From the NCBI RefSeq assembly GCF_026151205.1, contig NC_087082.1:9804901-9868900 (forward strand): 64,000 nucleotides of DNA. Direction: 5' to 3'. Both the position numbers and the translations under genes were made by a program. The DNA is from Bolinopsis microptera. Lineage: Eukaryota > Ctenophora > Tentaculata > Lobata > Bolinopsidae. This document shows positions 46,571 through 58,400 of this stretch, in pieces. How positions within the stretch are numbered: position 1 is the stretch's first letter; every line of letters starts with the position of its first letter. Under the pieces are notes generated by a model. It was not told where the DNA came from. It made no database searches and saw only the letters and a list, made by a program, of their open reading frames with translations.

Positions 46571-47440
46571 ATGACTAGGAGAGAATCTGCTGCCCCCCTC
46601 ACTATTGAGGGATATGCGAGAACATTCGCCGTGCTGGTAGCTAACAGCACTGAATACGATCTTATGGCTCGTATCTCCAGGAGGGTCATTCTAGAGAACA
46701 ACTTCGACAAGGAGCCGGTGCGAATGTTAAGCATTGGAGCCGGAAGAGGACAATTTGAGACAAGGCTGGTGAGGGAACAGGGGCTAAAGTTGGGGTATAT
46801 CTACGCTATCGAGCCGAATCCCGCCCATATTCCGCTGTTGGAGACTGAACTGAAAAGTCTTGATATTACAAAGTACGATATCGACACATCATTCTTCAAC
46901 AAAGAGTTTGAGTTCGATGAGAAATACGAGAGTCCTCTATTCGACCTCATAATGCTATCACACTGCTTGTACACATTTGAGGACCCGTTTGAGGCAGTTT
47001 CGCACGCGGTCAAATTTCTGAAACCTCATGGTAAAATTCTCATATTCAACCAAGGAGAATCTGCATGTTCGGAGATGTACACATACTTGATAAACCAAAG
47101 TGATTAAAACATCTTTAACACCAGTCTAACCCACGCAAATCACGCACTCACCGCACCAAAAATAGCGTCTTTCATCCGAGCTAAGCACCCAGAATTGATA
47201 GTTTCTGTCCAGGAGGATATCACTCATATAGGCGTGGACGAGTTTGTTCGGGAGGAGAATGGGTCGAGAAACGATGAGGTCGTCTCCTTCTTCTTACAAG
47301 CTGAGTTCCAGGATTTAAGCGAGGAGGCTAGAGAACATGTTAAAGAGACTGTGAGGAAAAACTGTGATGTAGTTGATGATAAATATCTTATTAGACACGC
47401 TTGTGCAGGGATAATTGTTTCGCTGTCCAGTGAGGAGTAG
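46571..47440 (+). pseudogene. Histamine N-methyltransferase-like SAM methyltransferase, in-frame stop
   Basis: A class I SAM-dependent methyltransferase of the HNMT-like family. Reading from the ATG at 46571: an N-terminal helical region, motif I RMLSIGAGRGQFE (about residue 56), the acidic-end strand YAIEPNP (motif II), a LIMLSHCLYTFEDP segment (motif IV-like), and FLKPHGKILIFNQG. A TAA at 47105-47107 interrupts the frame after about 178 residues. The same frame then continues without any further stop for another 110 codons (HPELIVSVQED..., FFLQAEF, RHACAGIIVSL) to the TAG at 47440, as expected for the C-terminal half. The full span is about 290 codons, normal for the family, and intronless. 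Alternatives are a recently inactivated single-exon gene, a retrocopy, a sequencing error at one base, or stop readthrough. HNMT proper inactivates histamine; the substrate of this member is unknown. Confidence 0.75.
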
Positions 47441-47884
47441 GAAGCAAAACTTATCCGCTCTTTCTCCTGGAAGTTTCCGCTTTCTTCGCCAGTTTTATGT
47501 TTTCTTATTTCACCGGGAAATACTTAAAATATGTGAATGGCACAGATGGTGATGACTGATGATCATCCCAGATTTTTTTCAGTCATATGTAATATGTATA
47601 ATTTTAACATTTAGGTGCGAGTAAATTACATTTTTTTAAATCATAGTCAATATATAAAGTTATGTGCGAGTAAATTACATTTTTTTCAAATTATCAATTA
47701 GTTTCAGTCCACTGTCTTTTTATCCTCTACTTTCTCCAATCAGAGACAGAGATATCTTGTAATAATTGTGGTAATTGCTACTCACGAGAGCGCAAAAAAT
47801 CTTAGATAGACTTCAGGCTTAAGCGTTCTTGAAGATATGGCGGAGTGAGAGGTTGGCGCCGTCCAGTGAGGACAGAACCATATT
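47441..47884. other. No gene; short direct repeat
   Basis: GTGCGAGTAAATTACATTTTTTT occurs twice (about 47615 and 47662). No coding feature. Confidence 0.5.
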
Positions 47885-48110
47885 TACCCTACCGGATTTT
47901 ATTCGAATAGAAATTAATTGGACGCTGGCCCAGAGGCTCTACCGTTAATATTAATGTCTGCTCAAATATAGTCTGTCCGTTTACCGTTACGTCCGTCCAA
48001 GTCAAAGTCCGTTGAAATTTTTTTTCAAAAGTATTCCACTGCGAACTTATTGTCCAGTATATTACCACTTTTTAATTTCTATTATAGGACCTGGAGCCAG
48101 AATATAAATT
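47885..48110. repeat. Dispersed repeat, copy 2 (related to 38770-39005)
   Basis: Diverged copy with GTCTGTCCG, CCAAGTCAAAGTCCGTTGAA and GCGAACTTATTGTCCAG. Confidence 0.7.
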
Positions 48111-48596
48111 ATATCAGGCTATCAGCCGTAAGCTCGTGCCTTGTATCGGTTTGCCTTCTAGTTCTAGTCGTTTAGATGCAGATTCGACGTAATCCTATAC
48201 TGATATCTTCCTCCTCTCCGACTCTATTGTACATCAGGTTAGGTAATCTTTCCTTATTTACAATTACTTATGTTCCAGAAATTTCTTAAATAATATTCCC
48301 GAGAAAAACAAATACCTCAGTCAATGACCATCAAGTTATCTCGTATTTTACTAACTTACAGTATTAGCGTTTTAAAACGTTACGCTTCACTTGCGCTGCG
48401 CAGCTCGATGTGCATGCGAATTTTAATTGTTTACAAATACAAGGGGCTGCGCAAACGAACCGAACTAAAAATAGAACCTGCACTAAAATTGAACACAGTT
48501 TGAAGCTGAAGTATAGTAATAGTATGCAGTATGACAGTTGGTACGTGGCATGGTAGTCGCCATGTATATACGAATGAAATGGTGATATGATTAAAC

Positions 48597-50134
48597 CTGT
48601 TTAATTTTATGGTCGGCGTCATATTCGTGATTTGCTTTTTCCTTCAAAAAGTTGCTCTTCATTTGTTGGAGGGTCTCCGCGTGTTCTATCTTCAATCTCT
48701 CCACTTCTGTCTCCAGATGACCGATCTCCGCCTCCTACAAAAAAAAGGATCTCAAATCTGAAATAGTTACTAGAAATTTTCGTATCATGTTATCTAACTT
48801 AATTTTTATATTGTTCCTCACAATCTTAAACCGTAAAGAATACATCAAAATCGTACAATGCTATGTGGTGATATAAAAATGTACGTTTTTCTCTGGAAAG
48901 TTATTTTGAGTGTACGTGTTGTTGCGTGGGGGCCGGGGGCCTTGCGTGCAGGTATAATTATGTGTACAATTGCGTGTATTATGTGTATAATTGCGTGCAG
49001 GTATAAATATTCCGAAAATAACCTGTTCGAGTCTGATGTGCTGATACTCAGCAAGGTCCTGAAGATCCCTCATAACCTGAGCGTGTTCTCCTTCTTTCTG
49101 TTCTAACAAACTCTTTAACTCTTGCTTCCTTTTCTAAGGCGAGTGAGTTTAAGCCAACATATTGCTTCATGCTTAGATGAGAAATCACATCGTAATAATT
49201 ACAATTATATATGTATAACTAAAATAAATATGAAGTGCAAAAATGATTTTTCCAGACTCACAGTTTAAAAATGATCAGAATCTCTATTAGTATAACTAAC
49301 CTCATACTGCTCAACAATCGCTTCTCTCTCTGTATTTATTTGTTCCAGCTCCTTTTCGTTTTTCTCATTGAGCATGGCTATCGTGCTCTGCCTCTTCTGG
49401 GTCTTTCGAGACATGTACTAAAAATAGTACCTCATAAATACAGCTCTGAACTGGTCGAGTTCGTGGATAATTCTAATTGAAGATTACCGGAATTATGCCA
49501 AGAGCTGAGGTATAAACAGCAGTGGCGTCATTCAGTAAGAAATTAACTTAAAATTAAATTAACTTGACAAAAATGACAATACTAGATTTATCTTGGTGTG
49601 CGCATTTTTGAGTATCTTTCATTTTACAATTGTATGAAATATGAATTACGAAATTCGGAAATCAATAACTCGAGAACTGTAGTTTTCATACCTGTAAATA
49701 TTCGTGACTTTCCATCTTCGTTCTATTAGCTTCATCTTTCAACCATTCGTTCTCCTTTCGTAGTCTTTCCACCTGTACGGTTAAAATCGCATCATGCCTG
49801 TGAAGTCATTCCCCCACCAGAATAGAATTACAATCATGTATAATTTTGTATAGGCATAACGGAAAGGTATTAAAAATCTAGATATAAAAACTGTAATATT
49901 AGTGTTATAACTATGTGAATCAATAGTGGCTAAAGCGGGCAGCACTTCATCTACCGCAGCACTTCTTGTACGGGAATGAAGAGAAATTACCCAACTCACC
50001 TCACTCTTTACCGACGCCAGTTCGTCGTTCAGTTTCTCCAGCTCAATCCTCGCCACAACCTCTCGTTCTGATGGCTGATCGGCCCCTTTCTTGTCCCCAT
50101 CTGATTTAGCCTTTTTACCCTTCTTTCCTGCCAT
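48597..50134 (-). CDS. CCDC166-like coiled-coil protein (DUF4515 family), 5 exons, 3' end not found
   Basis: Coding exons on the minus strand: 50134-50000, 49772-49692, 49417-49301, 49133-49023 and 48734-48597. All have GT-AG borders and phase 0, totalling 194 codons. The protein starts MAGKKGKKAKSDGDKKG, a basic head. A near-continuous coiled coil follows: KLNDELASVKSEVERLRKEN, YMSRKTQKRQSTIAMLNEKN, RDLQDLAEYQHIRLEQ and LKIEHAETLQQMKSNFLKEK. The order of these segments matches the vertebrate CCDC166/CCDC121 family (DUF4515), whose members are mostly associated with cilia or sperm; that functional link is family knowledge only. The last visible exon ends at a good donor (CAG/GTTTAA). No further exon is visible between 47441 and 48596, so the C-terminus lies to the left or is lost. 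The HNMT-like ORF would then lie in an intron of this gene. Confidence 0.75.
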
Positions 50135-50947
50135 CTATCGGGCGCTTAAAGAATTAATTCGATTGATAAAGTCTTACTTACTACAAATTACTATGCGTGA
50201 CATATAGAGTAAAGTAAAGTAAATAAATAAAACTAAATAAGCAAATTTGATCTGCTCGATCACGTAGCTGGTAAGAATTTATCAGTTTTTCTAATTATTT
50301 TTTATAATTAATGTTTTTTTCCGTTCATTGCGGTCAGTATTAATCAGGGTATGAATTAATACCAATGAGTAGAATATATTCTCAATAAGCTAATAAAACA
50401 GGGTCACAGTTTTCAGTAATAAATTAAATCATTAAGTCAGTGGCAAATGTAAAACTCGTCATAGCCCTAAAACTGGTATTTAAACATAAAACGAACTTTA
50501 AAAATCTTCGTATACCCCAGCTAAAATAAGCACATTCATATGTGTTAAGATAGAAGAACCATTTGTATCACCCTGAAAGTTATCCGACAGTTCATCATGG
50601 GACTCAAGTCTCACCGTGGCTATCATTACTGAAGGACCTTCAGTGAAGGTCAACAAGTAATAAAAAACCAGTTTGTGAAGAAGCTTGATTTAGGTCGGGG
50701 AAGCTTGATTTACTGGGGTAACTTGATTTACCGGGGTAACTTGATTTACCGGGGTAACTTGCAAAACATGGCATACAAAGAGAATCATTAGTTGTGGTCT
50801 AACTATATTTATTCAATATAAGAATCAGAAATATAGGAAGAGGAAGAGTATCCAGCTCTACAGATTTTGGCATTGCGCCAATTCTGAGCAACAAAGAGCG
50901 GAGGCTGTTACCAGATGTTTGCAGCATGGATCAGCAATGCTCTACCG
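50135..50947. other. Intergenic between the CCDC166-like gene and MRPL23
   Basis: Short tandem repeat AACTTGATTTACCGGGGT (about 50690-50760). No other feature. Confidence 0.5.
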
Positions 50948-52033
50948 TCAAGATGGGGCAACTACTAAATCAGATGATTCGGGTGATGAATCGGGAGATT
51001 TAAAAAATTCATCGTTAGGATAACTCATATCGTGGTCTTTTAGAACCACGTATGCTATCTTCTTATGAGTGTTTGTGTGCGTTTTGATTCCTAATTCGGG
51101 AACTTGGAACTTGAATCGTTCCCCGTCCACAACCTGCAGGAGGAACATTTTCATGAGCGATCATACAAAACTCATGTTAAAAGCAGTTACTTCAGGAGTT
51201 AAGAACCGTCCAACAACAGGTCATGAGGTCATTAGATTATAAAATACACAGCATTTGAGTATGTAATCAGGGGGTTCAAAGAGCTAGAGGTCAGGGATAT
51301 TTTAAAATGTGTGAGTATAAGCAGTGGCGTAACGTTGCCTGTTGGCGCCCCCCCCCGAAAATGCGCCCCCCCCCCCCCCCCCCTGTTGATGCCCTCCCCC
51401 CTTTAAACGCCGGTAAAAACTCTAAAAAAGTGTGTTTCTAGAGCAAAACGCGCAGTTTTGCTAAGTACCTCAGTTTTGCTAAGTACCTCAGTTAAGTTTT
51501 TCAAAATTGTCACACATTTGAACGACGATTTTGCGCCCCCCTAAGATGCCCCCCCCCCCCCCCCCCCGCACAGCGGGGTCATTGGGGCCCTTCGTTACGG
51601 CACTGAATACAAGCATGACTGCATACCTCTGTATTGACTTGCTGCGTCTCCAAATTGTAAATATCTTTGAGGTAGTCCTTAATCTCTGTCTTATTCATCT
51701 GGAAACTACATTCGAACATGACGGTGTTGGTAGGTATCCCATCTCGAGGAGGTATAACTCGCATCCAGTACTGTGTGAATACGATCGGAGGCCTGCAAGG
51801 TGGAGGAATTGTAATTTGATTTGATAATAATCATATATATTTACGGGAAAGTAAAATGATCGAAGCAAACTCATCTCTCTAATGGGAACGAATGGGGTAC
51901 AAAACAAGCAATTATGTTTGAGTTTCTACGCTGGCAGGACGTACCGTTTTCTTTGGATGTTGCTTTGTTTTGTATGGTATTTCCAGAGAGTGGCAGAGAT
52001 GCCCTGACGTCCAAATAGGAGAGACCTTGTCAT
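50948..52033 (-). CDS. MRPL23: Mitochondrial ribosomal protein uL23m, 3 exons
   Basis: Nuclear-encoded protein of the mitochondrial large ribosomal subunit, sited at the polypeptide exit tunnel (family knowledge). Exons: 52033-51945, 51792-51627 and 51133-50948, with GT-AG introns of 152 and 493 bp. The total of 441 nt gives 146 aa; the human protein is about 153. The joined protein shows the uL23m core: RPPIVFTQYWMRVIPPRDG, then TVMFECSFQMNKTEIKDYLK and DIYNLETQQVNTEV, then KKIAYVVLKD. The N-terminus (MTRSLLFGRQGISATLWKYH) is basic and amphipathic, compatible with mitochondrial import, but it does not align closely with human. The last intron contains a hAT-like MITE. It is downstream of TTI2 on the same strand, 368 bp away. 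Confidence 0.85.
51322..51605. mobile_element. hAT-like MITE with poly-C tracts in MRPL23 intron 2
   Basis: The 284-bp element starts CAGTGGCGTAACG and ends CGTTACGGCACTG. The flanking octamers AGTATAAG (51314-51321) and AATACAAG (51606-51613) match at 6 of 8 positions, like an aged hAT target duplication. The interior has three C-runs after GGCGC, GCGC and GATG. Confidence 0.85.
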
Positions 52034-52401
52034 TCTATTAAACAATTCGGGGGTGATTTATCAGTGAATCAAATTTCAGCCTCTAATATGTAAACTATTG
52101 TATACGAAAATAACAATTACGGCCGGCATGCATCCTATTCTTCTCATAATTTAAAATTTCAAGTGGATATTCAGCGCGCACGCGCGTGACATTTAACATG
52201 CTGAAATATCGTGCTTTTAACATTCTGAAGTCACTTGGAGATAGCGCTCGATACCATTTACACGCGGACAGTCTCATTAAAGCTTACCTTGGCAACGGGG
52301 AAAAGGAGATTTAAGTGGTAAAAATAAGGAAATTAAGAAGTTTCGTCAACAATTACAATATAAAATGTCAGATTAATAGATAAGAGGTCACATGAGAGAA
52401 A
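52034..52401. other. Intergenic between MRPL23 and TTI2
   Basis: 368 bp between the MRPL23 start and the TTI2 stop. No feature recognised, although it should contain the MRPL23 promoter. Confidence 0.4.
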
Positions 52402-55400
52402 TCAGCTCCCAGTTTTCTTCTCCATAACATACGCGACCATGTTCTTAACCCCCTTGTTACTAAAACTTTTCAAACACTCCAAATGCTTATCCAAACTACC
52501 ATTACAAAGTGTTTTTAATGCTAGAACAAAATCCCTGGTTTCATTATAAACAGTTGTGTTTTCATCAGAATGAGACTCTGCCACGACGTTCACGCAACAC
52601 ATCAGAATATCAATGGAATGAGTACAAATCCTTGGCCAACCGTGAACTAGCAAAAGTTTCAGACATTTTAGACAGGACAATCTGACTTCTTCAACATCCC
52701 TCACTTTCATGTAGTCTATTAGTAGGGTTACGATCGATTTGAGATGTTTGATGATGGCTTGTCTGCAAGTCTGAATAATCCTCTCTAAATATTTCACATA
52801 CAAGTGTTTTCTGTTGCTTTTTGTTTCGTACGCAGCGTACTCAAGATACGATAAGAGATACATATCAAAACTGTTCGGTCTCCACAATTCTTGTAGTTTA
52901 TGCGGTGGATCAGTCATCAAGTTCATTAGTGATAAGCTGCACGGTATGGAAAGTTCAAGAACTTCGAAACTTGGGTGGTTGATCAGTTTCATGATCTCAT
53001 CACAAATCACGTGATCAAAATTGTTAACTTTCATCTCGCTTCTGCCGATGTTTTCAATGATGAGGTTGAAACATTTGAGAGCTAGTATTTTGTTTTCGTC
53101 GTGAGAACTTGAAATGAGTTGGAGACAAGGTGGAGCTAACTTCGTTAAGTGTATCCCAATATAAGGGAACTTCGTGTGCGACATTAACCTGACAAATTCA
53201 AACCATCAGTTTATCAACCAAATAACTAATTAAATTACTGGAGACCAAATTAACTTTCGCATAATGGCAGTAAAATTTTCATCGAATAAATTAATCAATA
53301 TAGCATGTGCAATGCGAGAACTACGTTATAGCTATCAATAGTTCTCATGCATCAAATCCTAACAAGTTACTGTAACTATTGGCTCTATATTTTATAAGCT
53401 GTTTAATATCATGTCTCAAAGCAGCCTCAGGCTCACAAATCCAATTCTGATAATCTTCAAAAAACGGCCTCACCTCGTTGATCAATGTATTGAAACATAA
53501 ACACAATAAACCTGGTCTAACTGTACATTATAATAGCGATAACACCACAACTCACCATTTGAAAGCGAAACGAGGTGTGTGTAGTTTGTTGATATTATCT
53601 CCTAGGGGCAGGATAATATCTACCAGTATCTTCTCCAGTAGGGATCCCGTGTGGAGTTCCGGGTCGAACAAGAGTGATCGTACCATCTCGTTCCTTTTCT
53701 CTTGTTTCCACTTTAACCGGTAATCTTTACCTGTCATTTGAAGTTAAGGTCAACGTGAAGTTTTAATGTGCCAGCAGCAGTCAGTAAGTATCCGATTATT
53801 GTTGAAAGCTTCAGAAAACGCAGAAATGTTAATTTTTTAGCTTTTCGAAAATAATGAAAATGATCGTTAAACGGGGAAATCTTTTCCGCTATTTGTGGCA
53901 TCAATCAGTGGGTTATTACTAATAATATGACAATCGAGCAGAAGTTATTGTGGATAAGCGGGCCTGCGGGTTCAGGGAAATCTGTTATCATGTGTGGAAA
54001 AATATAAAAACTAGCACTTTCAGATGCTAGCACTATTAGAACTAGCACTTTCAGATGATCAGAACAAAATCTCAGTATTCTTCTTCCCTGGTCCGGGTAA
54101 TCCTGTTAACATATATGAGAGTGCATTAGAAAAGGCAGGGGTTGCAGCTGAAATTGTTGTGTTTGATGGGTGGGAAAACGGTTGCGAGGAGGAACTATGT
54201 GAGCGGGAACTTGAAATGATGTCGTTGTACAAAGAAAATAACCAAGTTGTCATCATAAAGCTGCAGCAGTACCTCAATTTTCATAATAGATTCGAAAAAC
54301 TCATTCAGGTGGTAAAAACTCAAAAAGGCAGTAACATATTCATAGATGATGCCCAACTCGTAGCATTCCATAACTCTACTGAGAAATCTAAAGAGTTTTC
54401 TAAGACCCTGGTAGAATTTTCTCGAAGTAACTTTGTTTGGGTGGCTTGTGACATAGCACAAAGTCCAACAGACCCAATGGTTTTTAATGGCGGAAAAGAC
54501 GCTATTCAGAGTACATTTGTGGGTCAAGTCTATGATGAGTGGCAAGTAGGAACTCTCCATAAAAACCTGAGAAACACAAGTGAACTGGCGGGAATACTTG
54601 CTCTTATAAGAAACATACAATGTTGAACGCTAACCTTAAGACACGAAATAAGAGTAAATGAGCTTCTTCCAGAACAGGTGCATGGACATTTTATTCACGG
54701 GCCAAGAACGAAAATATATGTTTCCGTGTATCGAAATCACGATTTGCTGGGTGAACTGTTATCACAAGAACTAACTGGATTATTGGAAGAGAGCGATTTG
54801 AAAGTGTCTGATATAGGAGTAGTGTATACGAATTATCGAATGTTGGACTTAATTCAAGTTCCAAGTAATCATAACACTGAAGAAATGGGGTTATGCTGCA
54901 ATAAAGATAGTCCTTCAGCTGAGTGGTCTGCTGTAATTGGGATATTCGGAGTAGATAAAGTAGACGGAGATGTGGATGAAAAAGATTCTTTGTCTCAACT
55001 TTATCTCTACTTTATCTCTACTCATGATATCTAGGGCGAGGGTGAAGTGCAATATTATATTTATGTATCTAGAGAAAGATGAATTCTATTATGGACCGGG
55101 GACCCATACAATATAAATAGTATTGTGAACAATGAACATGAGGTAATGATCAAGTTACATACAATATAGCTTCCATGTCATGGAACATAGTAACACAGAT
55201 AATTAGATAAGAAAGCCGCCACGCCGGTAATATAGTCACTACATTACTAGCTCTTTTCTACGCTAGCTACAGTCGTTTGTCACAATAAGGAAGTTGAGTA
55301 GTTCGTTGTTGTACATTTGTTATACATTTACTGACTTGGTGTTTATGAGCTAGTATGGCAGCCCCATGCTATAGTCTAGTAGTAAAACTTAATTCTATTT

Positions 55401-58400
55401 ACAGTTTGGCAATTTTAAATTAATGCCCACGATTTGACTCTGATATCATTTGCGTTGTATTGCCGCATATTGCTCTTGAACCGTTCAATTTAGCAACAAT
55501 TTCATGAGTATCTAGGACTACAACCTATTGAAAACATCTGCAGTGTTAGTTTCATCTCATTATCATGAATAAGCACAAGAAAGATGTGGCATCAAGCAGT
55601 GGAAAACATAAGAAAACACCAGGTGGGTTAATTAGCTGTATACGATATTTAGAGATTGTTCACATATTATATCGTAATTTAAGCTCCTGAAGCACCACTG
55701 TAAATAAGTACCTTCTCTGGCCCCCTCGGCCTCCTTACGTTAAAATTTCAAAGCCATGTTAAATTTTGAAAAAGTTCAAGTGAACAGATTAACCTGAAGG
55801 AGATTTAACTTGAGATAAGTTAATTTACCCTGGTTGAAAGTCCCAGACCCAGGTCAAGATTAATGCAAGATTGCAAGTTAGACTCATCACACAAAATTTG
55901 TAAATAAATAAGAAAACAGAAAACTGACTTACTGATTTAGGGCGGCTTCAACGTCCGAACAGTTTTTTTCCAAATCTGTCTATCCAGCATGAGTTTGTTA
56001 ATCTCTTTGCTGTCGTCAAGCCCCGTGTCCTTCCGAAGGATGTCAATATATGTGAGGTGTGGTCTTCCCCTTCGACGATGTCCTTGAAGGGGTTCCCAGA
56101 AGAGAAGTTGATGACTCAGAAGTTCTTCATGCCTGGCTAGATGACCTGCAAGTCTCATCCTCCGTTCAGCTATCTTATCAGATGCTCTGATGAGGTGTCC
56201 ATAAACCTTGGCGTAAGTCTGCCACTCTTTCCAGTTTATGTTTTAAAGTGCCATCCTCAGCATTCTCGTATTACATCCATCAATACGTTTTGCGAGGGTC
56301 TGGCTGACATTCCATGTTTCAGAGCCATACAGAAGGATGGACTCAACTGTAGCCAGGAACAGCCGTATCTTGAGATCTCTACGCATATCCGACTTCCATA
56401 CAAGCTTCATCTGGTGACACGGTCCCCATGCCTTAGCTTTCCTCAACTCGAAGTTCTTCTCGGAACTCTTCATTCTACTACCCAAATATACAAAGTCATC
56501 GACTTTCTCAATGGTCTTCCCGCTCCCAGCAACCAGAGTCGGGTTATCATCATCTCTTATGTTGATTCCCATGTACTTAGTTTTCCTCTTGTTGAGGTGG
56601 AGTCCAAAGGAGTTCCAGACTCCTGAGGAAATCCTGTGCCTCCGCAACACTATCTGTCGTAAGAGCAAGGTCGTCAGCAAAGTCCGCATCAGTAACCTTG
56701 ACAGCCGGATAGCGTCGGCTTCTTCTAGGGTGTAGAGTAAACCCAAAGTCCCTACCCTCTAGGGACACCCTCATAATGTAGTCAATTACGATTATGAATA
56801 GATAGGGCGCCAAGGTGTCTCCCTGCATCACTCCTGCTAGAATAAAGAATGCTTCACTCAGCCCATCCTTGGTAATCACACGAGCAAAAGTGTCTGCATA
56901 CATTCTTTGTATCAATCCTACAATCTCCTTGGGAATGCCATATGCCTGGAGGATCTTCATGAGGAGTCCACGGTGCACGTTGTCGAATGCCTTCTTGAAA
57001 TCAATGAAGAGCATTACCGCGGTCAGATCTTTATACCTTTATCCCGGGCTCCTCGAATACCCTTCTTATGCCAAGAATATGACTAGTTGTTGACCTACTC
57101 TCTCTAAATCCGTTCTGATTGATCCTTAAGATGTCTTCCATGGCAGGTTTGATCCTGTTCAATATCATCTTATTGAGAGTCTTACTCATTATAGATGTAA
57201 GTTTAACTTAAAAGTTGAGAGCACAATAATTAGGAACTTAACATGGCGTGCGATCACGTGTATTTTATCACTTGTTTATAGTGTCACCTAGTCTATAATG
57301 GAGTAGCTAAGGATCCATTGAATCTATGCAATCCCCCCGTTGACTCAGCCGAATAATAGGAAACTTAATTTACGGTTAAATGAGGAGGGCCAGGGGTACC
57401 TGTTCAAAGTTCAAGAACCTTCCTAGGATACCCCGAAGTATTATTTGTTACATATATAATCGTGTTCATGCTAATTGCTCGACTCTAAAAAATGCTCAAA
57501 GATTCCCGGGACCGGGATACAAAATGTGACTTGACCGGGACCGGGACCGGGATAGCTCAAAATTGAGATTATCAATTTACCAGGACCGGGACCGGGACCG
57601 GTATGAAAAATGTGACTTGACCGGGACCGGGACCGGGACCGGGATAGCTCAAAATTGCCAATCCCGGTACCGGGATTCCCGGTACTGGGATTCCCGGTAC
57701 CGGGAATTCCGGTTGATTACTGGTTAATTCATGATCATAATTTATTACTCAAACTTGTTTAGCAATTTTAAACATTGTTGTATTTGGCTCAGAGGATGTT
57801 TAAAGATGAAATTCACAATGAATGAAAGGAAAAACTTAAAATCACAGTGAATGAAATTATGTAAAAGATCCCGGTCAAAATCCCGGCAAATTTGAGTGAT
57901 TGACCGGGACCGGGACCAAGAATCCCGAATTAACCGGGACCGGGATCATAATTAAATAAATCAGCATTTGACCGGGACCGGGACCGGGATAGCTCAAAAT
58001 TGCCAATCCCGGTCACCTCCTGAATAATAGATAGTAGTCAATAGTTCTATGTTTATTGTTTACAGTATGGCGTATGCACTGACGTGTCAGTGCATTCCTG
58101 GAAATTCTCGGGAATGTTTGAGTATTTTTTAGAGTCGAGCATTAACGTGCGATTATATATATAATATAATATATAATACAAATATTACTTCGCATACTAA
58201 TTTCGTGGCGCAATCGGTAAGCCGTAATTAATTCATGCTGTACGCAGATAGTTCGAAACCAACGGCAACGAAGATAGTTTTACTCTTATTTATTTTTGCG
58301 ATGAAAAATTTGGCAATAGAGATAATTATCAAACACAGTTTCAAATCAAATAATAATAACTTTAACTGATGTGGCAAACACCTTTGGAAATTCAGCGACA

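Noticed and set aside
51531..51824. Plus-strand ORF over the poly-C tract
   Set aside because: Antisense shadow of MRPL23 exon 2 plus the MITE homopolymer.
53364..53490. Protein-like segment (EVRPFFEDYQNWICEPE...) as an extra TTI2 exon
   Set aside because: No acceptor gives a compatible phase without a stop, while direct joining of exons 53556 and 53188 preserves phase and aligns well with TTI2.
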